36,508 nucleotides of DNA from Mesorhizobium kowhaii (GCF_003253745.1 NZ_MZXV01000009.1:1-36508); one strand, 5' to 3'; shown: positions 1 to 10,013, numbered from the stretch's first letter. Made by a program: numbers and translations. The notes: generated from the sequence alone by a model not told the origin.

Positions 1-1
1 G

Positions 2-1358
<1,357 letters not shown>

Positions 1359-1374
1359 GTGCAGGTTGAATAAA

Positions 1375-1414
1375 GAACGCGCGGACCTTGCGGGAACGCA
1401 GGGCCCGCGCGTTC
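1375..1414 (+). terminator. Hairpin after the collagen-like gene
   Basis: A perfect 10-bp inverted repeat, GAACGCGCGG (1375-1384) and CCGCGCGTTC (1405-1414), has a 20-nt loop that could pair further. It starts 16 nt after the stop codon and is followed by a weak T-containing tail (accattttc). It probably ends or attenuates transcription before the exporter operon. The long loop and short T run make it a moderate candidate. Confidence 0.55.
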
Positions 1415-1547
1415 ACCATTTTCAGGCGGGCAAAGGGCTCGTGCGGCCGGCCTGTTCGGAATATACTGGGTTTTGCCGGAAGTCCCGGCTGGGACGGCTT
1501 GCCCGGGGCATCCTTGAACCCTCGCTTGTGGGTCGGAGGGCAAGTGC

Positions 1548-3848
1548 ATGGTAAGCATACCTCTGAATGCCGAAGCCCGGCCAATCCCGATCCGCGCAGA
1601 CGTGGACGCGACTGGCAAGGTTGGCAGCGAGAGCCAGGCGCGGAGCATTCCCGGCGGACCCGCCGAGTTCGACCGGATTGGGCCGCGCCTCAAGGCGATG
1701 CTACGGGTCGCGCGCTATCATGGCGTCGACCTTGACCCGAACGAATTCAGGGTGGCGAGCGCAAGCCCGGTTCCAAACGCGACTGATCTCTCGCAATGGG
1801 CCCAGAACGGCGGCATGTGGTCGCGCGCGCTTCGCATCCGCTGGTCGCATCTCCTGCGCTTCGAGCACACGGGGCCGGTTGTCCTGCTGTTCAATGACGG
1901 TGGCGCAGGTCTCCTCACCGGGGCCAGCCCAGAGAGGAATGTCGTCTTCCTCAAAAGCGCGGACGCGCCCGACGACGCCGAAGCCATCGCCATCGACGAG
2001 TTGCGGCTGTCGCAGGTATGGGCGGGTGAGGCGGTGCTGTTGCGTCCGGCGCGATCCTACATCGCGGCCGATGCGCCTTTCACCCTCCGCTGGTTGATCG
2101 ACTTGGTACGGCTCGAAAGCCGTTCCATGCGCGACATCGGCATCGCCTCGTTCACCCTCAGCATCCTTACCGTTCTGCCGCCTCTCATCGTCATGACGCT
2201 GGTCAACAAGGTGCTGCAGTTCAACAGCATTTCGACCCTCGTGCTCCTGTCAGCCATAATTGCCGTCATGTTCGTCTACGAGACGCTCCTCGGTCACGCC
2301 CGACGGCTGATCATCAACGTCGTCGGCGCCCGGCTGGACACCAAACTGAACTTGCATGTCTTCAGCAGGCTCCTGCGTCTGCCACTTGACTATTTCGAGC
2401 GTCATCCGGCCGGCGAGACGATGTACCACCTCGCGCAGATCTATCGCATCCGCGAGTTCCTGACCGGAAAACTCCTCAGCACGTTCCTGGATCTGATCAC
2501 GCTCTGCGTGCTGATCCCGGTAATGTTCTACATCAACACCACGCTCGGCTGGATGGTGCTTGCCTGCGCGGGCGTGATCATGCTGATCATCTTCGCCTTT
2601 CTCGCGCCGCTGCGCCGCCGCTACCAGCAGGTGGTCGACGCGGAGACCTGGAAGGCGGCCGCGCTCGGCGAAACCGTCGTCGGCATCAAGACGGTGAAGG
2701 CGCTCGGTCTGGAACCGCAACGCAAGGCGCTTTGGGACGAGCGGGTGGCGGATGCGGGCAGGGCGCGCCTTGCCTTCGGGCAGCTCGCCAACTGGCCGCA
2801 GACGCTTGTCACGCCAATCGAGCGTGTGATGGTCCTCGGCACCATGCTGATCGGAACTTATCTCGCGATGAGCGACAAGTCTGGCTACATGGTCGGCAGC
2901 CTGTTCGCATTCATGATGATCGCCCAACGTGTCGCGCAGCCTCTCGTCGGCCTTGCTCGACTGGTCGAGGACTTCGAGGAGGTAGGGGCGGCAATCGGCG
3001 AGGCAGGATCCGTCCTCAACCGACCCCTGGAGAGCAGTTCGAATTCCACAGGCCTGAGGCCGAAGCTCGTCGGCGAGATCAGTTTCCGTGATCTGACCTT
3101 CACCTACATCGGCACCAAGACGCCTGCGCTTGACCGGGTCAGCTTTGACATTCCGGCAGGGACGATGTTCGGTATCGTGGGACGCAGCGGTTCAGGAAAA
3201 TCGACGATTGCGCGGCTGCTGCAGGGGATCAATCGCGATTACAGCGGCTTTCTCAAGCTGGATGGCGTCGACCTCAAGGAAATCAACCTGCGTCACCTCC
3301 GCCAGGGGCTCGGCGTGGTCCTCCAGGACAATTTCCTTTTCCGCGGGTCGATTCGTGACAACATCATCGCCGGGCGCCCCGGCTTGACCCTTTCCGACGC
3401 CATGCGAGCCGCGCACCTTGCCGGCGCCGAAGAATTCATCGAACGCATGCCGAACGGTTATGACACCTATATTGAGGAAGGTTCGCCCAACCTGTCGGGT
3501 GGTCAAAAGCAGCGGCTCGCGATCGCGCGCGCGCTCATCCACGATCCGACCGTCATGATCCTCGACGAGGCGACCAGCGCGCTTGACCCGGAGAGCGAGG
3601 CTGTGGTCAGCGCCAATCTCATGCGCATCGCCAGGGGCCGCACGATGATTATTGTTTCGCACCGGCTTTCCTCGCTGACCGAGTGCGACCAGATCCTGGT
3701 CATGGATCAGGGCAAGGTCCTCGATGTCGCGCCGCATGCGACCCTGCTTGAACGATGCGCGCTCTACCGCCAGCTTTGGATGCAGCAGAACCGGCATCTT
3801 GACAGCCGCCACGGTCGTCTGGCCGCTGTGCCGCCGCGACTTGTTTGA
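1548..3848 (+). CDS. Type I secretion ABC transporter (permease/ATPase)
   Basis: This 766-residue protein has the three-part HlyB/PrtD-type layout. An N-terminal ~140-residue domain resembles a C39-like domain without an evident catalytic Cys. A six-helix membrane domain follows (about 190-460). The C-terminal ATPase has Walker A GRSGSGKST at 545-553, Q-loop VLQDN, signature LSGGQ at 649-653, Walker B with D673-E674 and H-loop His705. All key residues are present, so it should be active. The start at 1548 is supported by GGAGGG at 1535-1540. It lies 22 nt upstream of the HlyD-type gene and 190 nt downstream of the collagen-like gene. Known function of the family is one-step ATP-driven export of unfolded substrates with a C-terminal signal. 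The adjacent collagen-like protein is the likely substrate (inference). The outer-membrane TolC partner is not in the window. Confidence 0.92.
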   Translation: MVSIPLNAEARPIPIRADVDATGKVGSESQARSIPGGPAEFDRIGPRLKAMLRVARYHGVDLDPNEFRVASASPVPNATDLSQWAQNGGMWSRALRIRWSHLLRFEHTGPVVLLFNDGGAGLLTGASPERNVVFLKSADAPDDAEAIAIDELRLSQVWAGEAVLLRPARSYIAADAPFTLRWLIDLVRLESRSMRDIGIASFTLSILTVLPPLIVMTLVNKVLQFNSISTLVLLSAIIAVMFVYETLLGHARRLIINVVGARLDTKLNLHVFSRLLRLPLDYFERHPAGETMYHLAQIYRIREFLTGKLLSTFLDLITLCVLIPVMFYINTTLGWMVLACAGVIMLIIFAFLAPLRRRYQQVVDAETWKAAALGETVVGIKTVKALGLEPQRKALWDERVADAGRARLAFGQLANWPQTLVTPIERVMVLGTMLIGTYLAMSDKSGYMVGSLFAFMMIAQRVAQPLVGLARLVEDFEEVGAAIGEAGSVLNRPLESSSNSTGLRPKLVGEISFRDLTFTYIGTKTPALDRVSFDIPAGTMFGIVGRSGSGKSTIARLLQGINRDYSGFLKLDGVDLKEINLRHLRQGLGVVLQDNFLFRGSIRDNIIAGRPGLTLSDAMRAAHLAGAEEFIERMPNGYDTYIEEGSPNLSGGQKQRLAIARALIHDPTVMILDEATSALDPESEAVVSANLMRIARGRTMIIVSHRLSSLTECDQILVMDQGKVLDVAPHATLLERCALYRQLWMQQNRHLDSRHGRLAAVPPRLV

Positions 3849-3870
3849 GCATCGGCATCGGGGCGCCCTC

Positions 3871-5283
3871 ATGAGCAGCATCAGCATCACCCATTCCAGC
3901 CTTCCCGCCCGCCGGCGCCGGACAGAACCGAGCGATCCGACGATGCCCGCCATCCTGGAATTCCAGTGGCCGTCGACGGCCATCGCCAATGCGCCCGTTC
4001 CGCGAATGGCGCGCGGCATGGTCTGGATCATCTCGAGCATGGTCGTCGCCTTGATAACACTCGCAGGGCTCATACCGGTCGATCAGGTCGTCACCACCAG
4101 AGGGCTCGTGGTCTCGCAATCGCCAAATATCGTGGTGCAGCCGCTGGAGACAGCGATCGTCCGCTCGATCGAGGTGCGCGAAGGACAGCGCGTGCGAGCC
4201 GGTCAAACGCTTGCTCGCCTCGATGCGACCTTCGCCTCGGCTGACCTTACTGCGCTGGCGACACAGGTTTCGACGCTTGAAGCCGAAGTGGCGCGGTTGA
4301 AAGCCGAGGCCGACGGCAAGCCCTTCAACTATGACGGCCTGAACCCGAGCTGGACCCTGCAGGCGTCGATCTTCGATCGACGCAAAGCCGTCTACGACGC
4401 CAAGCTGGCGAGTTTTGACCGGCAGAGCGATGAACTCAGTTCAGTGATCTCGCGTTCCCAGTCCGATGCTGACGGCTACCGCCAGCGGCTGGCCGTCGCG
4501 GCCTCGATCGAACAGATGCGCAAGCAACTGGAAGCAAGACAGGTGGGGAGCCGCCTCAATACGCTTCTCGCCCAGGACAACTGGGCGGAAATGTCCCGGG
4601 CGCTCGGCAACGCCGAGCAGACATCGGAAGCCGCCAAGCGACAGCAGGCGACGGTGGCCGCCGACCGTGACGGCTACATCCAGAGTTGGCGCGCGGAAGT
4701 CTCGCAGGGCCTGTCTGAGGCGGGCTCGCGTATGTCCGACGCCCGTGAGCTTCTCAACAAGGCAAAGCTGCGCAAACAGCTGGTCGAGCTGAAGAGCGAG
4801 GCAGACGCCATCGTGCAGTCGGTGGCGAAGGTATCCGTCGGCTCGATCCTGCAGTCCGGCGACCGATTGATCACACTGGTGCCGGACGACGCGGTGCTTG
4901 AGATCGAGACGAACATTGTCGGTCGTAGCAGTGGGTTCGTCCATGTCGGCGATCCCGTGGCCATCAAGTTCGACACCTTTCCATATTCGCAATATGGCGT
5001 CGCTCATGGCACTGTGCGCGCGGTCAGCCCGGATTCCTTCTCGGCTCGGGAACAAGCGCGCGACCCGAATAGCTCGTTGGCCATGCTGCCCCCGGACGCT
5101 GACCTGTTCTATCGCACGCAGATTTCCATCGATGAGGTCGCCCTCCATGGCGTGCCCGCCAGTTTCACGATCAGCCCTGGCATGCCGGTGACCGCTGACG
5201 TCAAGGTCGGCCGCCGCACCGTGCTCAAGTACATTCTCGGCGCCATGCTCCCCGTAGGCCAGGAAGCGATGAGGGAGCCGTAG
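3871..5283 (+). CDS. HlyD-family periplasmic adaptor (membrane fusion protein) of type I secretion
   Basis: A 470-residue protein with a cytoplasmic N-terminus and one membrane helix at about 50-70. A lipoyl-like half follows (IEVREGQRVRAGQTLARLD, about 100-118). Residues ~125-350 form a long alpha-helical hairpin, and the second lipoyl half and beta-barrel lead to a C-terminus of the form GMPVTADVKVGRRTVLKYIL, typical of HlyD/PrtE proteins. It would bridge the ABC exporter at 1548-3848 to a TolC-type channel. The frame is open further upstream inside the ABC gene, but the first ATG outside that gene is 3871, so I chose it. The ribosome-binding site is weak (gggg about 10 nt upstream), and translation may depend on the upstream gene 22 nt away. 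Confidence 0.9.
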   Translation: MSSISITHSSLPARRRRTEPSDPTMPAILEFQWPSTAIANAPVPRMARGMVWIISSMVVALITLAGLIPVDQVVTTRGLVVSQSPNIVVQPLETAIVRSIEVREGQRVRAGQTLARLDATFASADLTALATQVSTLEAEVARLKAEADGKPFNYDGLNPSWTLQASIFDRRKAVYDAKLASFDRQSDELSSVISRSQSDADGYRQRLAVAASIEQMRKQLEARQVGSRLNTLLAQDNWAEMSRALGNAEQTSEAAKRQQATVAADRDGYIQSWRAEVSQGLSEAGSRMSDARELLNKAKLRKQLVELKSEADAIVQSVAKVSVGSILQSGDRLITLVPDDAVLEIETNIVGRSSGFVHVGDPVAIKFDTFPYSQYGVAHGTVRAVSPDSFSAREQARDPNSSLAMLPPDADLFYRTQISIDEVALHGVPASFTISPGMPVTADVKVGRRTVLKYILGAMLPVGQEAMREP

Positions 5284-5308
5284 GCTTGGGCACCCGTACG
5301 CGACAAAC

Positions 5309-5313
5309 GGAGG
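5309..5313 (+). promoter_or_regulatory. Awkwardly placed Shine-Dalgarno before the Sel1 gene
   Basis: GGAGG at 5309-5313 is 17 nt from the ATG at 5331, too far for normal initiation. It is only 1 nt from an out-of-frame ATG at 5315, which would make a nine-codon peptide ending at the TGA at 5342-5344, inside the Sel1 gene. An in-frame TGA at 5316-5318 rules out an earlier Sel1 start. The arrangement could lower or couple Sel1 translation, or be chance. Confidence 0.4.
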
Positions 5314-5330
5314 TATGAGTTCTCGCATCG

Positions 5331-7064
5331 ATGGCAATCCTTGACCGGCTGACTGCCCTTGCCCCTCCAGCGCTGGTATTGCGCCGGGCGATCCAGCTTT
5401 CTGACAGCGGCAAGCCTTCAGAAGCCTTTCCGCTCATGGCAATTGCGGCACGCGCCGGGATCGCCGAGGCCGAATACCGGGTCGCTCGTTGCTATCTCGA
5501 GGGTTTGGGCGTGCCGCCAAGCCGGTCGGAAGGCGCGCGTTGGCTACGGCGAGCGGCCGATCACGGCAGCGCCGATGCCCAGTCGCTTCTCGCCGCGCTT
5601 TACGTGGCTGGACTGGCGGTGCAGGAGCCCGACGGCAATCGCATCGGATCGGAAAGCTTGTTCGAACGGGATTCCTCGCGGGAGCCGGAATTCGCGGCAG
5701 CGCTCGGTCTCGCGAAAAAAGCAGCCGAAGCTGGCTCCGCGACCGGGCAGGCAATCCTCGCCTATATCCTTAGCAGAGGCCCCGAAACGATGCGCGACCT
5801 GGATGCGGCGCATGGCTGGTATGAGAAGTCCGCGGCAGCCGGCTGTCCTGAGGGATGCCTGGGCCTTGCTCTTTCCCTCGCCCGGCGCAGGCAACCTGCG
5901 CAGACGGTCAAGGTTGCCGCCGAGGTTCGGCGCGCTGCCGACGCCGGCCTGCCGACCGCAATCTACCTTCTTGGGGTCCTGACCGAGCATGGGCGCGGCG
6001 TGCCGGTCGATCGAGCGGCAGCCGCGCGACTGTATCAGCTTGCCGCGGAGAAAGGCCTTCCCTCAGCCCAGTTCCGGTTGGGATTGGGGCTCATCGATGG
6101 TGGCCTTGCAGATCAGGATATCGCAGCCGGCGAGGCGTGGATGCGGCGCGCCGCATTGGCAGGAAATATCGAGGCGGCCTATCGGCTCGGCGATCGGCAT
6201 GTGAAGGGTTCGCAGCCGGACTATGCCGAGGCCGCAACGTGGTATCGACGGGCGGCCGAGGCAGGCCATCAGGCCGCCGCCCGTGCCTTGGCATCGCTCT
6301 ATCTCTCGGGAAACGGTGTCGCCCAGGACGTCGAAGAGGGAGCGCGCTGGCTGCGCACGTCCGCAAATGCGGGAAATCAGGAAGCGCAGGTCGACTTTGC
6401 CAATCTGGTCCTCGAAGGAGCAGGCGAGCCTGACGACCGCGCCAGCATTGCCGGATGGTTCGAGGCGACCGCCTCATCAGGCGATCTGATTGCAGCGTTC
6501 AACCTCGGACTCTGCTTTGCCCAGGGCGTCGGCGTGCGAAAGGACGAGGAGCAGGCGGCGCAATGGGTGAGGCGCGCGGCCGAAGGCGTGGCCGAGGCGC
6601 AATATGCGTACGCGCGAATGCTTCAGGATGGGCGCGGCGTGGCTGCCGACCCGAAACAGGCCCGTGTCTGGTTTGAGCGGGCGGCCAACGCTGGCATGGT
6701 CGACGCGCAAGTGGCGCTTGCCGAAATGCTCCTCAACGGGCGCGGCGGCGCATGCTTGCCCGTGGCTGCGGCGCAGTTGTTCAAGCGGGCAGCCGCGGCC
6801 GGTCACGCCGGGGCTATGTTTGCGATTGGCGCGCTGTTCGGGAGCGGCCAGGGTCTATCACTCGACCCGGCGGCAGCGCAGAAATGGTTCGCCGCCGCCG
6901 CCGAGCGGGGACATGGCCATGCCCAACTCATGCTCGGGCGCTATCTCTCCAATGGTCTTGCCGGGGAGCGCAATCCGGTAGCCGGTCGCCTTTGGCTCGA
7001 GCGAGCGGCTGCACAAGGTATTCAGGAAGCCGTCGACGAACTCTCCGAGTTCGCCTCGGGTTGA
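5331..7064 (+). CDS. Sel1-repeat (TPR-like) protein downstream of the type I exporter
   Basis: A 577-residue protein made almost wholly of Sel1-like repeats (36-residue helix-turn-helix units). Typical units read A-x-Y-x-L-G-x-x-Y-x-x-G-x-G-V followed by A-x-x-W-x-x-x-A-A-x-x-G-x-x-x-A. About thirteen can be counted from residue ~38 to the C-terminus. There is no clear signal peptide or membrane segment, so it is probably cytoplasmic, unlike the periplasmic Sel1 protein ExoR of Sinorhizobium. Such solenoids act as protein-protein adaptors. It lies 47 nt downstream of the HlyD-type gene, so it is probably co-transcribed with the exporter. It could be a substrate chaperone, an ATPase regulator or a scaffold; the sequence does not say which. 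The start at 5331 is the first possible in-frame start after a TGA at 5316. Confidence 0.85.
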   Translation: MAILDRLTALAPPALVLRRAIQLSDSGKPSEAFPLMAIAARAGIAEAEYRVARCYLEGLGVPPSRSEGARWLRRAADHGSADAQSLLAALYVAGLAVQEPDGNRIGSESLFERDSSREPEFAAALGLAKKAAEAGSATGQAILAYILSRGPETMRDLDAAHGWYEKSAAAGCPEGCLGLALSLARRRQPAQTVKVAAEVRRAADAGLPTAIYLLGVLTEHGRGVPVDRAAAARLYQLAAEKGLPSAQFRLGLGLIDGGLADQDIAAGEAWMRRAALAGNIEAAYRLGDRHVKGSQPDYAEAATWYRRAAEAGHQAAARALASLYLSGNGVAQDVEEGARWLRTSANAGNQEAQVDFANLVLEGAGEPDDRASIAGWFEATASSGDLIAAFNLGLCFAQGVGVRKDEEQAAQWVRRAAEGVAEAQYAYARMLQDGRGVAADPKQARVWFERAANAGMVDAQVALAEMLLNGRGGACLPVAAAQLFKRAAAAGHAGAMFAIGALFGSGQGLSLDPAAAQKWFAAAAERGHGHAQLMLGRYLSNGLAGERNPVAGRLWLERAAAQGIQEAVDELSEFASG

Positions 7065-7243
7065 GGCCGGCCCTGTTGCTGGTATGCGACCGCGATGAGG
7101 TGCTACGGCTGGCCATGGGGCGAGACTGTACGGACAACGCGGGAATGTTGAAGATCTCGGCACACCTCGTTTGCAGTCTTCGAGGACTTTCCAGACCGGC
7201 GGCCGTCATGCTCTGATTTCGCCGATCGGTTTGCAGCTTTTGT

Positions 7244-7294
7244 CTTCGCGCATGCCGTTGTCCCATACCTGCAGCAGGCTTGGGGGCGACATGC
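7244..7294. repeat. Rhizobial palindromic dispersed repeat (RIME-like)
   Basis: The stretch runs from tcttcgcgcatgccgttg to gggggcgacatgca. It forms an imperfect long hairpin: GCATG and CGTTGTCCCA on one arm against GGGGGCGACATGC on the other, around a CTGCAG core. I recognise this arrangement as a common intergenic repeat of rhizobial genomes; that is memory, not a search. It begins 8 nt after the chorismate mutase stop (minus strand) and may stabilise or end that transcript. The rest of 7065-7301 shows no gene. Confidence 0.6.
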
Positions 7295-7301
7295 ACTGGA
7301 G

Positions 7302-7601
7302 TCAGCAGCCGGTTTTGGACCCGCCGTTTGATGCAGCGATCTGTTCGTGGTGCCTGATCACTTCGCGGACGACGAAATTGAGGAATTTTTCCGCGAAATC
7401 CGGGTCGAGGTGCGCATCCTTCGCCAGCTGGCGAAGGCGCGCGATCTGCTGCTGCTCGCGCGCCGGATCGGCCGGCGGCAGGCCATGCTCAGCCTTCAGC
7501 ATGCCGACCGCCTTGGTGCAGCGGAAGCGCTCGGCCAGCAAATGGATGAGGGCTGCGTCGATGTTGTCGATCGAGGCGCGGTAGTCGGACAGAACGTTCA
7601 T
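7302..7601 (-). CDS. Chorismate mutase, AroQ type
   Basis: A 99-residue, all-helical protein with the AroQ pattern. It starts MNVLSDYRASIDNIDAALIH with the N-terminal Arg, then LLAERF and K residues in helix 1, a DPAREQQQ segment around 45-52 (the D/R/E active-site cluster), and a C-terminal helix with Glu/Gln (VVREVIRHHEQ). The family converts chorismate to prephenate for Phe/Tyr synthesis; it is a stand-alone domain, not fused to prephenate dehydratase. The start codon overlaps the stop of the upstream ketopantoate-reductase-like gene by 4 bp (ATGA, 7598-7601), so the two are translationally coupled. It could also be a specialised mutase or isochorismate pyruvate lyase of the same fold. Confidence 0.82.
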   Translation of the reverse strand: MNVLSDYRASIDNIDAALIHLLAERFRCTKAVGMLKAEHGLPPADPAREQQQIARLRQLAKDAHLDPDFAEKFLNFVVREVIRHHEQIAASNGGSKTGC

Positions 7602-8692
7602 TGCGCCCTCACTTCTTCTTGCCAGGCAGGCGGGGCCTCGGTGCGGTTTTGTGTCTGATGGTGCTGCATCCGAGAGAACAGATCCGCCTCTCCGACGGAA
7701 CCGTCGTCGAGCAATCCAAGACTGTTTGCCCGCAAGCGGGCCAGGCCCAGCACACCGTCGATGAATGGCGTCGGCACGCCGACAAGCAGTCCGATGTCGT
7801 GGAGAACTGTGAGCAATGCATCGATTTCGACGGGTTTGCCGTGTTCGACGTCCTGCAGCATCGACATCTTGAATGCACCGAGCCCTCGGATGCTTCCAAT
7901 TATCTTCTCGAGGGGAGGGCTGTCCGACACGCCGATCGCAGCACCGATCTGTCCTGCCTCTTCCATCATCGAGACACAAAGCCGGCGAAGCAATGGATCC
8001 TCGATGATGCGATCGGAGGTCGCCGTGGTCAGCAAGCTGATAGGGTTCATGCAGAGATTCGCCCAAAGCTTGAGCCAGATTTCGCGCCGGATTTCCGGGC
8101 TTTCCCGGCAATCGAAACCGGCCCGACGAAGCCAGTCGGCAAGATCGGCCAACCGAGGCGTCAGCCGGTTGTCGGGCTCACCAACAACAAGCCGGTGCCC
8201 GCCTTGGTGGCGAATGACGCCGGGCTCGTCGGCAGAGGCGGCGATGTACACGACGCAGCCGATCACGCCGCTGGTCGGTATCGCCCGCGCCACTGTGCCG
8301 TCCGGGTCGATGGCCTTGAGCTGGTGTCCTGCGAGATTGCCCTTGGCGCTGAGGAAGAACCACCAGGGCACACCGTTCATTGCGGTGACGACAGCCGTCT
8401 TGGGGCCAAGCAAGGGGCCAATCCGCCGTGCAATGTCCGGCAGCGCAGGCGCCTTCGCCGCGATGATCACATAGTCCTGCACTCCAAGCTCTGACGGATC
8501 TTCGCTGACCTGGATGGGCGCCCGCAACATTTCGCCATCGATTATGAGCCGCAGCCCGTCACGCTTCAGAGCCGCGAGCGTCCGACCGCGTGCAACCATG
8601 CTCACCGTTGCGCCGCACCGCCCGAGAAGAGCGGCGATCGTACCGCCGATGGCACCGGCGCCGTAGATGCAGAATTTGGGTGAAGCAGGCAT
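7598..8692 (-). CDS. Ketopantoate reductase family (PanE/ApbA) oxidoreductase
   Basis: A 364-residue protein from the start at 8692 (MPASPKFCIYGAGAIGG). The NAD(P)-binding GAGAIGG motif is at 11-17. The C-terminal ApbA_C helical domain contains WLKLWANLCMNPIS, whose Lys matches the catalytic Lys of PanE. The frame is open further upstream, but the Rossmann start fits an N-terminus at 8692. The family reduces 2-dehydropantoate to pantoate, yet many members act on other 2-oxo acids. At 364 residues it is longer than typical PanE (~300). Coupling by a 4-bp overlap to a chorismate mutase is unusual for pantothenate synthesis and suggests another role. I would not assign panE itself. Confidence 0.8.
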   Translation of the reverse strand: MPASPKFCIYGAGAIGGTIAALLGRCGATVSMVARGRTLAALKRDGLRLIIDGEMLRAPIQVSEDPSELGVQDYVIIAAKAPALPDIARRIGPLLGPKTAVVTAMNGVPWWFFLSAKGNLAGHQLKAIDPDGTVARAIPTSGVIGCVVYIAASADEPGVIRHQGGHRLVVGEPDNRLTPRLADLADWLRRAGFDCRESPEIRREIWLKLWANLCMNPISLLTTATSDRIIEDPLLRRLCVSMMEEAGQIGAAIGVSDSPPLEKIIGSIRGLGAFKMSMLQDVEHGKPVEIDALLTVLHDIGLLVGVPTPFIDGVLGLARLRANSLGLLDDGSVGEADLFSRMQHHQTQNRTEAPPAWQEEVRAQ

Positions 8693-8741
8693 GAATGACT
8701 CTCGTCTTCGGGGACTGTCAGCGGGTGCGGATGGGTCTGTA

Positions 8742-8811
8742 GCGAGGTTAGCTCGCCAAGGGCCGAACGTCGTGAGCGCCGGGCGCACGATCGCAGGTAC
8801 TGGCGCGCACT
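8742..8811. repeat. Dispersed intergenic repeat, diverged copy C
   Basis: The segment shares the core gaacgtcgtgagc...gcgcac...ggtactggcgcgcact with the copies at 9924-9997 and 11904-11977. It is more diverged, and its middle reads gatcgc where the others read tttcac. It lies between two minus-strand genes. Confidence 0.5.
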
Positions 8812-8842
8812 GGCCCGTTGGCAGCTCGGCCAGCGAACCTGA

Positions 8843-9361
8843 TCATTTGTAAAAGATGTAGTCGGCGGTGTAGTCGACGCGCTGCTCGGTTCCGGCCGTC
8901 GGACACGCGCCGGCCGGCCCGACTCCGCCGGAGGTGTTGACCCGTTGCACAAAACGCACCCCGGCAAGTATCCCCGATGCCGGCGGTTCCGCCGACAAGA
9001 GAAGCCAGGGAATTGCGCCCGCCTTCGGAGCGGGTTCGCTTGCTAAAACCTTGCCGACGATCTTCGAGCCGTCGACCGCTTCCCAGGTTGGCCCGGCATA
9101 GTGCCTGGCAAACGGTCTGCCCTGTGCGTCGGAAAGTTCGGCCTGAGGCGCCTTGAAGTCCCACTCCGTTCCGGCCCCTTTGACGCGGCAGACATAAATC
9201 TGAACACCCTTGGCCGGGTACTTGCCCAACAGCGTGCCCCGTTGCGGAAGTGCAAGCTCGGCAGGGATCTGCTGAGCGACCGCTGACAGCGAGGAAAGCA
9301 CAAGAGCAGCGAAGGTGAATGACAGGCGGGTGAGCATGGAGTTCCCAATCGAAGCTTGCAT
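8843..9361 (-). CDS. DUF3455-like secreted protein
   Basis: A 172-residue protein with an N-terminal signal peptide (LSFTFAALVLSSLSAVAQQ, predicted cleavage after AVA). The body contains G-V-Q-I-Y-V-C-R, W-D-F-K-A-P-Q-A-E-L and a C-terminal half ending in RVDYTADYIFYK, the pattern I associate with DUF3455. Function is unknown; it should be periplasmic or extracellular. Two starts are possible. The ATG at 9361 has GGAG six bases upstream; the ATG at 9337 (MLTRLSF) would give a tighter signal peptide but has a weaker site. I chose 9361. It shares orientation with its neighbours, but the intergenic repeat downstream suggests it is not tightly linked to the reductase gene. Confidence 0.72.
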   Translation of the reverse strand: MQASIGNSMLTRLSFTFAALVLSSLSAVAQQIPAELALPQRGTLLGKYPAKGVQIYVCRVKGAGTEWDFKAPQAELSDAQGRPFARHYAGPTWEAVDGSKIVGKVLASEPAPKAGAIPWLLLSAEPPASGILAGVRFVQRVNTSGGVGPAGACPTAGTEQRVDYTADYIFYK

Positions 9362-9416
9362 CGAATGCTCCAATCCGGCCCGCAGGGGCCGGATTGGATG
9401 CGGCTGGCCAAGTGGA

Positions 9417-9818
9417 TCACGAGCAGTAATGGCGAAGCCCATGCTGCCCGAGATAGGTACCACTGGCAGGATCATAGGAACGGTAGAGCCGCTCGCAGTA
9501 AGCGGGCGTGCCGTCATCGTATGCGAAGGGGCCAAATCCAAAAAAGGCGTTTGCGTCGTGGCGTCCATGGAAATCATGGTGCCCATCGCCGAAGCCATGA
9601 CTGCCGCCGAAGCTGCGGCTGCCACCGGAGCCGCTTCCGTGGTTCATGATGGATGGCGTACCGCCGCCGCCCGTGCCGCTGCCACCATGGCCGCCGCCCA
9701 TACCGCCGCCGCCATGACCGCCCATCTCGCCGCCGCGAGCCATCGACGCCGTCGCCGAGCCGATCGCCAGCACGGCGCCCAACGCGACCGTTGCAAGGAT
9801 TGCTGCTGAGTTCTTCAT
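9417..9818 (-). CDS. Gly/His-rich secreted protein with BA14K-like C-terminus
   Basis: A 133-residue protein starting MKNSAAILATVALGAVLAIG, a clear signal peptide. A low-complexity Gly/His/Ser region (about 30-90) follows, and the C-terminal segment CERLYRSYDPASGTYLGQ ends GLRHYCS. The motif C-x(3)-YRSYDP-x-(S/T)GTYLG-x(6-7)-C matches the BA14K family of Brucella/rhizobial secreted proteins, with two Cys that could pair. The start is supported by AAGGAG 7 nt upstream (minus strand). Glycine/histidine richness could mean metal binding, but nothing proves it. Confidence 0.78.
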   Translation of the reverse strand: MKNSAAILATVALGAVLAIGSATASMARGGEMGGHGGGGMGGGHGGSGTGGGGTPSIMNHGSGSGGSRSFGGSHGFGDGHHDFHGRHDANAFFGFGPFAYDDGTPAYCERLYRSYDPASGTYLGQHGLRHYCS

Positions 9819-9923
9819 AACATACTCCTTCAAAGTTAAGGCATCCGGCCGGTCTCTCCGGCCACGAGCGCGGCTCTTTGTCGGACGGATAGTGATGTCC
9901 CTGTCGTGCTGGATCAGATGCTT

Positions 9924-9997
9924 GCGGAGGAAGTTAGATCGAAGGAGGCTCGACGTCGTGAGCCGGCAACGCACTTTCACCGGTCCGAACGCGCACT
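9924..9997. repeat. Dispersed intergenic repeat, copy B
   Basis: This 74-bp segment aligns without gaps to 11904-11977; I count 17 mismatches by eye. Blocks shared exactly include acgtcgtgagccg and gcactttcaccggt. Read on the minus strand it looks like the start of a protein (MKVRCRLTTSSLLRSNFLR), but the same pseudo-peptide arises from copy A, so this reflects the repeat, not a gene. Confidence 0.7.
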
Positions 9998-10013
9998 TGC
10001 TCCGACTTCAGCG

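Noticed and set aside
3724..3870. Upstream start for the HlyD-type protein inside the ABC gene
   Set aside because: The extra 49 residues are not like any HlyD N-terminus, and the frame is only a shadow of the ABC gene.
9819..9980. N-terminal extension of the BA14K-like protein starting MKVRC
   Set aside because: The extension is encoded by the dispersed repeat. The ATG at 9818 has a strong AAGGAG site and starts a clear signal peptide.
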